Positions 37,201-45,290 of a stretch of 64,000 nucleotides of DNA are shown here, piece by piece. A program made the position numbers and the translations under genes. The stretch is from Oribacterium sp. C9. GTDB taxonomy: Bacteria; Bacillota; Clostridia; Lachnospirales; Lachnospiraceae. Within the stretch, counting starts at the first letter, position 1. Each line of letters begins with the position of its first letter. The stretch covers positions 124,001 to 188,000 of the forward strand of contig NZ_MUHW01000001.1 of NCBI RefSeq assembly GCF_002007235.1, written 5' to 3'. Under the pieces are notes generated by a model. It saw only the letters and a program-made list of their open reading frames with translations, did not search any database and was not told the DNA's origin.

Positions 37201-37480
37201 GAAAGGACTTGCCATAGTAGACGTAGGTGGTCTTACGGCTTCAACCATCCTTGCTCTTCTTGTACTTCCTGTTTACTATACAGTCATGGATAAGAGTAAA
37301 AAGATGGTGGACAGGGATGTTCCTGCACCGGGATATATGGAAGGAAAAAAACCTTCGGAGTACTATCAGAAGAAAGCAGCTGAAGATTGGGAAAGATACG
37401 GAGCGGCTGACGATGATCCTACACCTGACGATGAAACTGATGTTGATGCAGGAGATTTCAGTGACGGATTCCCTGATTAA
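34274..37480 (+). CDS. RND multidrug efflux permease (AcrB/HAE1 family)
   Basis: 1068 residues, twelve membrane spans and two large extracytoplasmic loops. Starts with ITEFVIRRPVTTILVVISL. The proton-relay region of span 4 reads GVGMMVDNSIVVLEA (near residue 395), with one Asp followed by Asn rather than the Asp-Asp pair of AcrB; this is usual for the Gram-positive members such as SwrC. IGTVVNNGILYVD is the matching motif of the second half. The acidic tail is Asp-rich. Forms the pump with the adaptor just upstream. Substrate unknown. Confidence 0.92.
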   Translation: MHKITEFVIRRPVTTILVVISLIFFGIMSLLNQKMELMSDINVPMIIITTTYNGASPEDVDEIISTPIEEGVSVLSDVKRVTSKSSENYGFTMVRYEYGTDMDKAYDDMKKKIDSIKAGFPEGVKEPNILTMNVSEQPSLSLSIENSAQDNMYNYVENDISPEFESLGTVASVSISGGQKQYVSIELIPEKLKQYNLSMSTVASTVGAADFAQPAGTTNVGKQKLSVSTGNDYDDVNSLGNIPITTGNGNTVYLSDIARINLSLKDRDAIGRFNGQDTIMLDLTKKQSESAVNMSNQAKNLIADLESRDENLKIHIIDDDSDSILSSLTSVFETMIMAIIISMIVIILFFGDLKASLIVGTSIPLSILTALVAMWAMGYSLNMVTMSALVLGVGMMVDNSIVVLEACFRAMDKYSTGGLKSRQTAALDSVKTVGESVLGSTITTCVVFLPLGFMSGLMGQFFAPLGFTIVFCMLSSLVSAISIVPLCFVLYKPSENSKAPAHSAIQRMQVLYRGIIDKLLNHRVLVLVISVALFIASLGFLKYIRVEMMPATDDGKITIDVSTRAGLKIDEIDNILLKIEDVVAKDPDTKNYRVSSGGSSIQSMYYGSSSTVSVELIKNRSMKTKDKATYYRKLFDGTPDAVISVTADNSMSGLSTAKETYEVILQSSNYNNLKQASKDIVEELQHRNDVTAVHSSLENAAPLIKVHVDPIKAGAEGLTPSGVGTQLYNMISGKKAMTMQIDGQNTDVTVEYPKDEYDDVEKIKDIFVTSPSGTQVQLKDISDVVFEDSPASISRENKKYNVTITADYTTNADQMSRMRINNEVISKYLNSGVTMGMNSSDQSQNEEFSAFGGALVIAVFLIWVVMASQFESMRFSFMVMTTLPLALIGSFALLWLTDSSISMVSLLGFMMLIGTVVNNGILYVDTVNQYRMAMPKRRALIEAGATRLRPILMTTLTTVLSMIPMAIGIGDNGEMMKGLAIVDVGGLTASTILALLVLPVYYTVMDKSKKMVDRDVPAPGYMEGKKPSEYYQKKAAEDWERYGAADDDPTPDDETDVDAGDFSDGFPD

Positions 37481-37532
37481 TGAGTTATAATAACTGAAGC
37501 GGTCGGGATTGAATTCTGAAGACTGTGAATCG

Positions 37533-37566
37533 TATCCCGGAAGGCTTTGGCTTTCCGGGATATTTT
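37533..37566 (+). terminator. Hairpin terminator between RND pump and TolC-like genes
   Basis: Arms TATCCCGGAA and TTCCGGGATA around AAGGCTTTGGCT-type loop, followed by TTTTG. A TTGACT at 37582 may start a separate transcript for the next two genes. Confidence 0.7.
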
Positions 37567-37625
37567 GTAAGAAGAATATACTGTTGACTGGATAAAACAG
37601 CCGGACAATATGAGGAGTTTTAAAG

Positions 37626-38813
37626 ATGAGATTAAATGGAAAAAGACTTTTAGCCGTGATGCTATCTCTTGTGATGATGAATCAGGGAACAGCATTGGCA
37701 GGCGCCAGAGCAACTGTTGACAAGGCTCCGAGACAGACCTCCTATGAAAGGGAGAGAACTGCTGAGCAGTGGGCTGCACTTAGAGATAATGTACTTACAT
37801 GGGATGAGATAAGGGATCTGGTCCACGAATACAATCCAACCGTTTCGTCCCTTTGGATAAATTACAGGGATAACAATGATACCGGTACCTATGATCTGAG
37901 CTATGACGATGTTATAAGCAACATAGAGAGTGTATATGACAATGCTATAGGTAAAAGCGATGCCGGAGATGCTTCAGCAGAGCTTACCAGAAAGCAGGCT
38001 CTGGCAAATGTTGATACAACGATTCAGAATTCTGACCGTGAAGTTGTGACTCTTGGCCATGAAAAGACAGAGGTTGCTACTGCTGAGGCTATAAAGCAGC
38101 AGATCATCAGCATATATACATCGGAGCTGACTACAAAGCTCAATCAGATCGCCATAGAGCAGGATACGAAACTTCTTGAACAGGCTCAGAGAAAACTTCA
38201 GGTTGGATCAGGTACAGAGCTTGATGTGCTGAACGCAGAGAAGACGTTGAAGGATGCTGAGGTCTCTCTTCAGTCATCCATTGCTGATCAAATAAAGGCA
38301 AAGCAGACTGTTCTTGTGAATCTTGGATGGAAGTATGATGCAGAGCCGCTTATCTGTGAAGTTCCTGAAGTTACTGATGAAATGATAGCAGTGATCAATC
38401 TTCAGGAAGATATACAAAAGGCTATGGGCAACAGCTATACACTCAGGATAGATGAGAGAAAAATGACTCTGGCGGAGTCTGAAGGAACAGCCAGCAGTAC
38501 AGCCATAAGCCTCAACTCCGATAAGAATCAGGTTCAGTCGGATATAACAGCTAAGTATAATGCACTTCTGGAGGCTCAGAACAATTACAAAAAGCAGCAG
38601 TTGAATGAGCTTAACCTCCTTAAGACCCTGGATAAGACTAATAGAAGCTATGCTTTGGGTTCGTCCAGTATGAGAGAGTTAGAGACTGCAAATTATAACT
38701 ATAACTCTGCTGTCATCAACACTCAGATCATGAAATATAATATGCAGGGTGCATATTTTACCTATATTTCATACAGAGACGGACTTGCAGGCAGCGGTTC
38801 CGGCTCAAAATAA
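37626..38813 (+). CDS. TolC-like exported efflux protein, first copy
   Basis: 395 residues with a signal peptide (about 1-26) and then almost all alpha-helix. The TolC-type repeat motif LQVGSGTELDVLNAEKTL is present near residue 195, and a weaker second one (YALGSSSMRELETANYNYNSA) near 345. No outer-membrane beta-barrel strands are obvious, as expected for a cell without an outer membrane. With the RND pump and adaptor it could form an envelope conduit. Ends with TAATG overlapping an in-frame ATG of the next gene. Confidence 0.78.
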   Translation: MRLNGKRLLAVMLSLVMMNQGTALAGARATVDKAPRQTSYERERTAEQWAALRDNVLTWDEIRDLVHEYNPTVSSLWINYRDNNDTGTYDLSYDDVISNIESVYDNAIGKSDAGDASAELTRKQALANVDTTIQNSDREVVTLGHEKTEVATAEAIKQQIISIYTSELTTKLNQIAIEQDTKLLEQAQRKLQVGSGTELDVLNAEKTLKDAEVSLQSSIADQIKAKQTVLVNLGWKYDAEPLICEVPEVTDEMIAVINLQEDIQKAMGNSYTLRIDERKMTLAESEGTASSTAISLNSDKNQVQSDITAKYNALLEAQNNYKKQQLNELNLLKTLDKTNRSYALGSSSMRELETANYNYNSAVINTQIMKYNMQGAYFTYISYRDGLAGSGSGSK

Positions 38814-38830
38814 TGTACATAGGTGATGAA

Positions 38831-40162
38831 ATGAAAAGAAGAAAAAACATGGCAGCGTTTGCTGCGACTGCTGTACTTCTCACCGGCATAAGCGGCAGTG
38901 CTATGGCTGAACAGCCAAGGAAGCCCGGTACAAGAGTTATTGTAAATATAAATGATCCCAATGCACCATCAGTGAATCTTACGGGTGTAGATTCCACGGG
39001 AAGACCGGATGGAATGGATGATGCCACATGGAACAGACTTCTGGATGATGTCATCGATTATGACGAGATAAACAATCTTGTAGAGTACCGGAGCGTGATA
39101 GCGCAGCAGCAGACGGCGGCTATAGACACTTATGCTGTCAATATGAATGATATCATCGATTCCATCAGTGCATCCATCAGCGATGTTGAGTCGGAGATAT
39201 CTGAGCTCAGGGATAAAAAGAACGAGACAACCGATGCTTCGGAGAAAGCGAACTATAACGCTCTTATAAAAATGTACAGCAGCATGATAAATGCTAACGG
39301 TATGGACAATTATGGAATCGAAGTCACGGATGATAACGGTAATGTGACGGGAAAGACCACCCTGAATGTTCAGAAGTCCGGCGCTGAGGGTAATCTCACG
39401 AGAATTGTTCGCAATGTCAAAAAAGGTCTGCACGGCACCAAAGTATCCGTGACTACAGGTATGAATTCTGCCTTTCTTGGATATCAGTCCCTCAGGGAAC
39501 TGGAGAAGATGTACCAGAAGCAGGTGGATATGTATCAGGCCAAGTATGATGCTGCCGTAAGGCAGATGGCAGTGGGATCTGCAACTGAGATTGATGTAAG
39601 GACAGCAGAGGTCGAGCTTCAGGGGGCAAAGATCAAGCTGAGCAGTAATCAGGAATCCCTTCGCTCAATTAAAGATAATATGGCTATAGTCCTTGGCTGG
39701 AACATGGACAAGGCTACCAATGTCTCCATAGGAGAGATGCCGTTATATGACGGCTCCTATATAGCATCGAGAGATCTCAACAAGGATATAGAGGAAGCAA
39801 GACTTTATAATGTGGAATACGGATCAGCCCAGGCAACTGCGAATCCAGACATCACAGGATATTCCGAGGTGGATATAAAGAGAAACTCCACAAAGGAAAA
39901 CCTTAACATTACCATGGCTTCTCTGTATAACACTGCAATACAGGCTGGAACTCAGTATGAGGCTGCACAGGCGGGATTTATGGTGGCAGCACGACAGAAG
40001 GCATCTGCGGAAAGAAGCCTTGCGGCAGGTCTCATCAGCTATAAAGACTATTACGGTGCAGTTACTCAGTATATAGCATCAGAAGCCACTGCCAATATTT
40101 CAGCCATCAATGCTTCAAGTGCGGTTTTGAATTATCAGGCAGCGCTGAGAGGATTTGTGTAA
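38831..40162 (+). CDS. TolC-like exported efflux protein, second copy
   Basis: 443 residues from the ATG at 38831, which has AGGTGA seven bases upstream; an ATG six codons earlier lacks a site. Signal peptide to about residue 22 (GSAMA). Helical, with a central coiled-coil region and the TolC motif MAVGSATEIDVRTAEVEL near residue 245 and AGLISYKDYYGAVTQYI at the end. It seems a diverged duplicate of the preceding gene. Two TolC-like subunits next to one RND pump suggest a heteromeric duct, but this is inference. Confidence 0.75.
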   Translation: MKRRKNMAAFAATAVLLTGISGSAMAEQPRKPGTRVIVNINDPNAPSVNLTGVDSTGRPDGMDDATWNRLLDDVIDYDEINNLVEYRSVIAQQQTAAIDTYAVNMNDIIDSISASISDVESEISELRDKKNETTDASEKANYNALIKMYSSMINANGMDNYGIEVTDDNGNVTGKTTLNVQKSGAEGNLTRIVRNVKKGLHGTKVSVTTGMNSAFLGYQSLRELEKMYQKQVDMYQAKYDAAVRQMAVGSATEIDVRTAEVELQGAKIKLSSNQESLRSIKDNMAIVLGWNMDKATNVSIGEMPLYDGSYIASRDLNKDIEEARLYNVEYGSAQATANPDITGYSEVDIKRNSTKENLNITMASLYNTAIQAGTQYEAAQAGFMVAARQKASAERSLAAGLISYKDYYGAVTQYIASEATANISAINASSAVLNYQAALRGFV

Positions 40163-40236
40163 GGAACGCAAGAGCGACCTGAAAATATAGTCGTATTTTA
40201 GAGTATATTATTGAGCTTTAGCCTGTGTTATACTCC

Positions 40237-40290
40237 TTGACAGAAAAAAATTTTAAGCTTAAAATACAAAATAACACAAAACATATGTTT
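40237..40290 (+). promoter_or_regulatory. recA promoter with LexA (SOS) box
   Basis: TTGACA (40237-40242), 17 bases, TAAAAT (40260-40265). AAACATATGTTT (40279-40290), just past the start site, matches the Gram-positive SOS box core GAAC-N4-GTTY apart from its first base. LexA bound there would block transcription until DNA damage. Confidence 0.72.
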
Positions 40291-40304
40291 CACGGAGGAC
40301 AAAC

Positions 40305-41390
40305 ATGGCTAAGACCAGTAAATCCGCGGTCAATGCGAACCAGGATCACGAGGAAAAATTAAAAGCACTTGATGTTGCTTTGACACAGATAGAAAAAAAC
40401 TTTGGTAAGGGCTCTATCATGAAGCTGGGAGACTCAGTTGCCAGCCTCAATATCGAGACTATACCTACAGGCTCCCTTTCTCTTGATATAGCGTTGGGAG
40501 CAGGAGGTTTTCCTAAGGGAAGAATCATAGAGATATACGGACCTGAGTCTTCAGGTAAGACTACACTGGCACTTCATGCAGTAGCCGAGGTACAGAAGCG
40601 GGGCGGAATCGCAGGATTTATCGATGCAGAGCATGCTCTCGATCCTAAGTACGCTCAGGACATCGGAGTAGATATCGATGACCTTTACATATCTCAGCCG
40701 GATTCCGGAGAGCAGGCTCTGGAGATAGCTGAAACCATGGTGCGTTCAGGTGCCATGGACATTCTGGTTATCGACTCGGTTGCTGCACTGGTTCCAAAGG
40801 CAGAGATCGATGGTGAGATGGGAGACTCCCATGTGGGTCTTCAGGCGCGACTCATGTCACAGGCTTTACGAAAGCTCACATCCATCATTTCCAAGTCCAA
40901 TTGTATCCTGATCTTCATCAACCAGCTTCGTGAGAAGGTAGGTGTTATGTTCGGAAGCCCTGAGACCACAACAGGAGGACGTGCCCTTAAGTTCTACGCA
41001 TCTGTAAGACTTGATATACGTCGTGTGGAGACACTCAAACAGAACGGAGATGCTTCAGGAAACCGTGTCAGAGTAAAGGTTGTAAAGAACAAGATCGCTC
41101 CTCCGTTCAAGCAGTGTGAGTTTGATATTATGTTCGGTGAAGGTATATCCAAGTCCGGAGACGTACTTGATCTTGCGGTAAATGAGAACATCATCGATAA
41201 GTCAGGCGCTTGGTTCTCCTACAACGGAGAAAAGATCGGTCAGGGACGTGAGAATGCCAAGGAATACCTTAAGGCAAATCCACGCATCATGGCTGAAGTC
41301 GAGAGTAAGGTACGTGAAAAGTACGGACTTCCCAAGGACGAGTATGAAGAGGCTGAAGCGGCTTCCGAGGCTGAGGAAAGCGAAGATTGA
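40305..41390 (+). CDS. recA: Recombinase RecA
   Basis: 361 residues, full length and without intein. Walker [11 protein letters not shown], the conserved [10 protein letters not shown] and [29 protein letters not shown] (L2 region) are all present, and the C-terminus is acidic ([14 protein letters not shown]). It forms the filament for strand exchange and triggers LexA self-cleavage. CGGAGG nine bases before the ATG. Followed by recX after a hairpin. Confidence 0.98.
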   Translation: MAKTSKSAVNANQDHEEKLKALDVALTQIEKNFGKGSIMKLGDSVASLNIETIPTGSLSLDIALGAGGFPKGRIIEIYGPESSGKTTLALHAVAEVQKRGGIAGFIDAEHALDPKYAQDIGVDIDDLYISQPDSGEQALEIAETMVRSGAMDILVIDSVAALVPKAEIDGEMGDSHVGLQARLMSQALRKLTSIISKSNCILIFINQLREKVGVMFGSPETTTGGRALKFYASVRLDIRRVETLKQNGDASGNRVRVKVVKNKIAPPFKQCEFDIMFGEGISKSGDVLDLAVNENIIDKSGAWFSYNGEKIGQGRENAKEYLKANPRIMAEVESKVREKYGLPKDEYEEAEAASEAEESED

Positions 41391-41419
41391 TATAGTATTT
41401 ATACCAGAAAAATTTTGTG

Positions 41420-41448
41420 GCCGGACATCCCGAATGGGGTGTTCCGGC
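41420..41448 (+). other. Stem-loop between recA and recX
   Basis: Arms GCCGGA and TCCGGC with an inner helix (CCC with GGG) around GAAT. There is no T-run after it, so it probably lowers rather than stops readthrough into recX. Confidence 0.6.
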
Positions 41449-41472
41449 TATAGTTATAGATGGGAGATATAA

Positions 41473-42030
41473 TTGAAAACTGTAGAAGATTTTCTTAATG
41501 AACATCCTGATGAGGTATCAAAATATAATCTTGATCCGCAGAAGCTGACTGAAAGAGATAAGCTTAAGAACAGATGCAAGGAGAGAAGCCTTTATCTTCT
41601 GGAACAGTCTCCGAAGACTGAATCAAAGCTAAGAGAGAAGCTTCTTAAATCAGGAAAGTATGATGAAGAGATAGTGGATGAGACCATGGAGTTTCTGAAA
41701 CGGTATGGCTATGTAGACGATCAGAGATTCGCTGAACAACTCATAAAGCAGTACTCGGGAACGAAGTCCATACGGGAGATAGAACAAAAGCTTTATCAGA
41801 GGGGAGTGGCACAAGACTGCATCAAACAGGCCATGTCGGATTTCAGAGGGGATGAGGAATTATCCGGAGATTCTGAAATGAAGGCAGTGAAAGCAGCCAT
41901 AAGAAAAAAGTGCCGGGACATAGAGGCGCTTGATATGGATGGTAAAAGGAAGCTATATGCATCCCTTATGAGAAAGGGGTTTTCTTATAGTACGGTAACG
42001 AAAGCTCTGTCTATTGACGAGGACTGTTAG
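41473..42030 (+). CDS. recX: Regulatory protein RecX
   Basis: 185 residues, helical. RecX features: LLEQSPKTESKLREKLLKSGKYDEEIVDETMEFLKRYGYVDDQRFAE covers the three-helix repeat, and LYQRGVAQDCIKQAM a later one. It limits RecA filament growth. TTG start preceded by GGGAGA. Position directly after recA supports the assignment. Confidence 0.9.
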   Translation: MKTVEDFLNEHPDEVSKYNLDPQKLTERDKLKNRCKERSLYLLEQSPKTESKLREKLLKSGKYDEEIVDETMEFLKRYGYVDDQRFAEQLIKQYSGTKSIREIEQKLYQRGVAQDCIKQAMSDFRGDEELSGDSEMKAVKAAIRKKCRDIEALDMDGKRKLYASLMRKGFSYSTVTKALSIDEDC

Positions 42031-42031
42031 T

Positions 42032-42724
42032 ATGAGTAAAGGGCGAAAAATGAAAAGAGAAGTAATGAAGCATGACAGATTTATCATCTGTATAGGACTG
42101 ATGCTTATAGTGCTCGAGATATGGAAGCAGCTGACACTATGGATTGTAGAGTTCGATGGAAGATATAATGTCTGGTACTTTCCGTTTCAGCTTTGCTCCA
42201 TGCCTATGTATATCATAGCGATGTATGCTTTTTTACTGAGTAGAGATTCATTTGCGGGATTCAAAACTGAAAAACTTAGAAAGGTGCTGCTGACATTTCT
42301 TCAGGACTATGGTTTTCTGGGAGGAATCTTATCTCTTATAGTTCATGACGGTCTTATTCATCCGGGACATATACTGCTGACGGCACATGGTTTTCTGTGG
42401 CATCTGTTTCTGGTAGTGCTGTCTCTTTATATTTCAGTAAAAAAGCTTTCGCTTTCCGGTGCAAAGGGTTTTCTGTGCACTGTTCCTTTATTCCTGTTTT
42501 TTTCTTTTATTGCCGAGATGATCAACATATCACTTCATGGCTATGGCGACTGCGACATGTTTTATATTTCTCCTTTTCACCTTAGCTCGCAACCGGTATT
42601 TCATGAAATAGATATTATGGTCGGAAGATGTGCAGGTATAGGTATTTATCTTACTACCGTGATCATAGGAGCCCTGATGATCCATAAAATTCTGGAAAAA
42701 GCGAATAAATTGTTGACAATCTAA
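42032..42724 (+). CDS. TMEM164/YwaF family membrane protein
   Basis: 230 residues from the ATG at 42032, one base after the recX stop with GAGGA eight bases upstream. About six membrane spans. The motif FPFQLCSMPMY near residue 45 and LLTAHGFLWH near residue 117 contain the Cys and His that in TMEM164 relatives form an acyltransferase-like site. The bacterial proteins have no proven function. The trxB promoter begins inside its last codons. Co-transcription with recX is likely. Confidence 0.78.
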   Translation: MSKGRKMKREVMKHDRFIICIGLMLIVLEIWKQLTLWIVEFDGRYNVWYFPFQLCSMPMYIIAMYAFLLSRDSFAGFKTEKLRKVLLTFLQDYGFLGGILSLIVHDGLIHPGHILLTAHGFLWHLFLVVLSLYISVKKLSLSGAKGFLCTVPLFLFFSFIAEMINISLHGYGDCDMFYISPFHLSSQPVFHEIDIMVGRCAGIGIYLTTVIIGALMIHKILEKANKLLTI

Positions 42725-42741
42725 TTTAAGTTGTGTACAAT
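42713..42741 (+). promoter_or_regulatory. trxB promoter
   Basis: TTGACA (42713-42718), 17 bases, TACAAT (42736-42741); the -35 overlaps the end of the preceding gene. It gives a leader of about 110 bases. Confidence 0.8.
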
Positions 42742-42747
42742 CTATCC

Positions 42748-42859
42748 ATAAGTTAAATATGGTTTAGTTTTAATCGGGTCGGATCTAAGACCTGATAACA
42801 GTAACACTCGGTGGACGCGTGTTCATCGGGCTGACATTCCAAGATATGGAGGATCAGAT
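42748..42859 (+). other. Structured 5' leader of trxB, possible switch
   Basis: Helix ATCGGGTC (42773-42780) with GACCTGAT (42789-42796), then hairpin AACAC (42803-42807) with GTGTT (42819-42823). A second ATCGGG at 42825-42830 could compete for the same CCTGAT. The mutually exclusive pairings suggest a regulatory leader; I do not recognise a known riboswitch. Confidence 0.4.
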
Positions 42860-43774
42860 ATGTATGATGTAATTATAGTTGGTGCAGGTACAGCAGGGCT
42901 TTCAGCGGCGATCTACACAGTCAGAGCCGGAAAATCAGCACTCGTAATTGAAGCTGCTTCATATGGTGGACAGATCGTAAATACACCTGATATTGAAAAT
43001 TATCCCGGCATCGCCCATATCTCAGGCTTTGATTTCGCCACAGGTCTTTACAATCAGGCCAAGGACCTTGGGGCGGAGGTGAAATTTGAGCGTGTAACAG
43101 AGATAGCTGACGAGGGGAACATTAAAAGGGTAAAGACCTCTCAGGGTGAATATGAGTGTAAGGCTGTCATACTTGCAACAGGAGCAAAAAACAGACCACT
43201 GGGACTGCCCAATGAAAAGGATCTGGTGGGGAAGGGAGTTTCCTACTGTGCAACCTGCGACGGTATGTTCTACAGAAACAAGGTCGTAGCAGTGAACGGT
43301 GGCGGAAACACGGCTCTTGAGGATGCCCAGTTCCTTTCGAATTATTGTGAGAAGGTTTATCTGGTACACAGAAGAGACCAATTCAGGGCAGACGAAAAGG
43401 AAGTTGAGCGCTTAAAGTCCAAGGACAATGTAGAGTTCGTACTGAACAGTACTATAACTAAGCTCAATGAAGATGAATCAGGTCTTGTTTCAATTGATGT
43501 TGTCGATAAGAACAGTGGTGAAACAAGAACCATAGAGATCTCGGGTCTCTTCGTGGCTATCGGACAGGCGCCGGATAACGCAGCATTCCAGAATGTTGCA
43601 GTGCTTGATGAGAAGGGATATATCAAAGCCGGCGAGGATATGAAGACAGGTACTGATGGAGTGTTTACTGCAGGAGACTGTCGAACAAAGAACGTAAGAC
43701 AGCTTACAACAGCAGCATCAGATGGAGCAACAGCAGCTCTTCAGGCATGCGGATACATAGACTCACTTTCGTGA
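42860..43774 (+). CDS. trxB: Thioredoxin reductase
   Basis: 304 residues. FAD-binding GAGTAGLSAAIYTVRAG at the N-terminus, redox pair CATC (Cys130, Cys133), NADPH-binding GGGNTALEDA, and FAD site GVFTAGDCRTKNVRQLTTA at the C-terminus. It reduces thioredoxin with NADPH. ATG after GGAGGATCAGAT. The glutathione peroxidase gene follows 88 bases later, forming a redox-defence cluster; in Firmicutes such peroxidases use thioredoxin. Confidence 0.94.
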   Translation: MYDVIIVGAGTAGLSAAIYTVRAGKSALVIEAASYGGQIVNTPDIENYPGIAHISGFDFATGLYNQAKDLGAEVKFERVTEIADEGNIKRVKTSQGEYECKAVILATGAKNRPLGLPNEKDLVGKGVSYCATCDGMFYRNKVVAVNGGGNTALEDAQFLSNYCEKVYLVHRRDQFRADEKEVERLKSKDNVEFVLNSTITKLNEDESGLVSIDVVDKNSGETRTIEISGLFVAIGQAPDNAAFQNVAVLDEKGYIKAGEDMKTGTDGVFTAGDCRTKNVRQLTTAASDGATAALQACGYIDSLS

Positions 43775-43862
43775 GCGAAACCTAAATGAGATTTTGGTAG
43801 TAGAATACATTTTTAAATTGTGGGAATCCCGACAGATACGGGATTAGAAAAAGGAGAATAAC

Positions 43863-44408
43863 ATGGCAAATATTTTTGATATCAAGGTTTTGGATAAGGA
43901 TAAGAACGAGACAACACTTGAGGCATATAAGGGCAAGGTACTTCTTATTGTAAATACTGCAACAGAGTGTGGATTCACACCTCATTACGAGCAGCTTCAG
44001 GATATGTACGAAAAGTATCGTGATAAGGGTCTTGTTGTACTTGATTTCCCATGCGATCAGTTCGGACATCAGGCACCGGGAACTGAGCAGGAGATCGCCA
44101 AGTTCTGTTCCAGCAGATTCGGAGTTAATTTCCCTATGTTCGCAAAGATCGATGTAAACGGTGAGAATGAGACTGAGCTTTTCAAGTTCCTTAAGGCAGC
44201 GCAGGGCTTCAAGGGATTCGGAGAAGGTCAGCAGGCTGACTTCATGAAGGATTTTGTAGGAAAGGCTCATCCTGACTATGAGAGTACATCAGATATCAAG
44301 TGGAATTTCACCAAGTTCCTTGTAACCCGTGAGGGTGAGGTTATCGATCGTTTCGAACCGACCATGGACATGGCAAAGGTAGAGGAAAAGGTAGCAGCAA
44401 TACTTTGA
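43863..44408 (+). CDS. Glutathione peroxidase family (thioredoxin-type) peroxidase
   Basis: 181 residues. Peroxidatic Cys36 in NTATECGFTPHY (Cys, not selenocysteine), Gln in FPCDQFGHQAPG and Trp in KWNFTKFLV complete the catalytic site. Reduces organic and hydrogen peroxides, most likely with thioredoxin, consistent with trxB next door. AAAGGAGAATAAC precedes the ATG. The OhrR-type regulator just downstream may control peroxide defence. Confidence 0.92.
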   Translation: MANIFDIKVLDKDKNETTLEAYKGKVLLIVNTATECGFTPHYEQLQDMYEKYRDKGLVVLDFPCDQFGHQAPGTEQEIAKFCSSRFGVNFPMFAKIDVNGENETELFKFLKAAQGFKGFGEGQQADFMKDFVGKAHPDYESTSDIKWNFTKFLVTREGEVIDRFEPTMDMAKVEEKVAAIL

Positions 44409-44483
44409 TGATAAAGAAATCCTTATTTTCTGTAGGTTTTTCCTTGGGTAAATCATATAAAATAAGGATTTACAGAAATTTAA

Positions 44484-44552
44484 TTGCAAGAAACATGGGA
44501 TTGTGATAATATATCGGCGTTTTCGAGAGACTTGCATAACGCATTATGCGTT
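44484..44552 (+). promoter_or_regulatory. ohrR promoter and palindromic operator
   Basis: TTGCAA (44484-44489), 17 bases, TAATAT (44507-44512). AACGCAT-T-ATGCGTT (44538-44552) is a perfect 15-base palindrome between promoter and gene, a likely site for autorepression by the MarR/OhrR protein. Confidence 0.65.
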
Positions 44553-44579
44553 GCACTGCGACTAAATCCGGAGGATATG

Positions 44580-45026
44580 ATGACAGGGAATTATGAGTCA
44601 TTAAAAATTGAAAATCAGTTATGTTTTCCGCTTTATGCGTGCGCCAAGGAGGTTGTGCGACGTTATAAGCCGTTTTTGGATAAGCTTGATCTTACATACA
44701 CTCAGTATATAGTTATGATGGTCATGTGGGAGAAAAAGCGTGTAAATGTTAAGGAACTTGGTGAAAGACTGTATCTTGATTCGGGTACACTTACACCACT
44801 TCTTAAGCGTCTTGAGGCAAAGGAGCTGATTAAGAGAGAGCGTTCTCATGAGGATGAGCGTGCTCTTGACGTTAGTATCACAAATAAGGGCGAGGATCTG
44901 AAGGATCTTGCTCTGCAAGTTCCCAGAGAGATGGGAAGCTGTATCAAGTTGACCAAAGAAGAGGCTTCAACCTTATACAATTTGCTTTACAGAACACTGA
45001 ACTGTGTAGAAGAGTCAATGAGATAA
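44580..45026 (+). CDS. ohrR: OhrR-like MarR family regulator
   Basis: 148 residues from the ATG with GGAGG five bases upstream. The start of OhrR is recognisable (KIENQLCFPLYA) and puts the redox-sensing cysteine at position 15, the position known in Bacillus OhrR. Wing and recognition helix: LYLDSGTLTPLLKRLEAK, RERSHEDERALDVSIT. OhrR is released from DNA when this Cys is oxidised by organic peroxide. No ohrA is in the window; the peroxidase gene upstream is the nearest target. Confidence 0.88.
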   Translation: MTGNYESLKIENQLCFPLYACAKEVVRRYKPFLDKLDLTYTQYIVMMVMWEKKRVNVKELGERLYLDSGTLTPLLKRLEAKELIKRERSHEDERALDVSITNKGEDLKDLALQVPREMGSCIKLTKEEASTLYNLLYRTLNCVEESMR

Positions 45027-45040
45027 GAATCTTATATAGA

Positions 45041-45077
45041 TTGCCGCCGCTGAATCCATGATTTGGCGGCCTTTTTT
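45041..45077 (+). terminator. Terminator after ohrR
   Basis: GCCGCC and GGCGGC arms followed by six T. Confidence 0.85.
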
Positions 45078-45113
45078 CGTACTTCTGAAGGGCTTTGTCC
45101 ACACGCCTTTTTA

Positions 45114-45142
45114 TTGACAGTAACTGTTATATTATATAAAAT
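45114..45142 (+). promoter_or_regulatory. Likely rny promoter
   Basis: TTGACA (45114-45119), 17 bases, TAAAAT (45137-45142). The leader to the gene is about 140 bases and AT-rich. Confidence 0.65.
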
Positions 45143-45290
45143 GTAATGGTTAAGTTAATGATTATATTGATGGCAATATAACTTTTTATATAAATGGAAT
45201 TGGACGGAGCTTGGCCGTTTTGTCGGCATTTATAGCTTTTCACATATCTGTTTGTACATTAACAACAAAATAGTGAAGGAGGTACACAAG

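Noticed and set aside
42748-42859. T-box riboswitch before trxB
   Set aside because: GGTGGACGCG resembles the T-box core but lacks two bases. No specifier hairpin or terminator is present, and trxB is not a T-box target.
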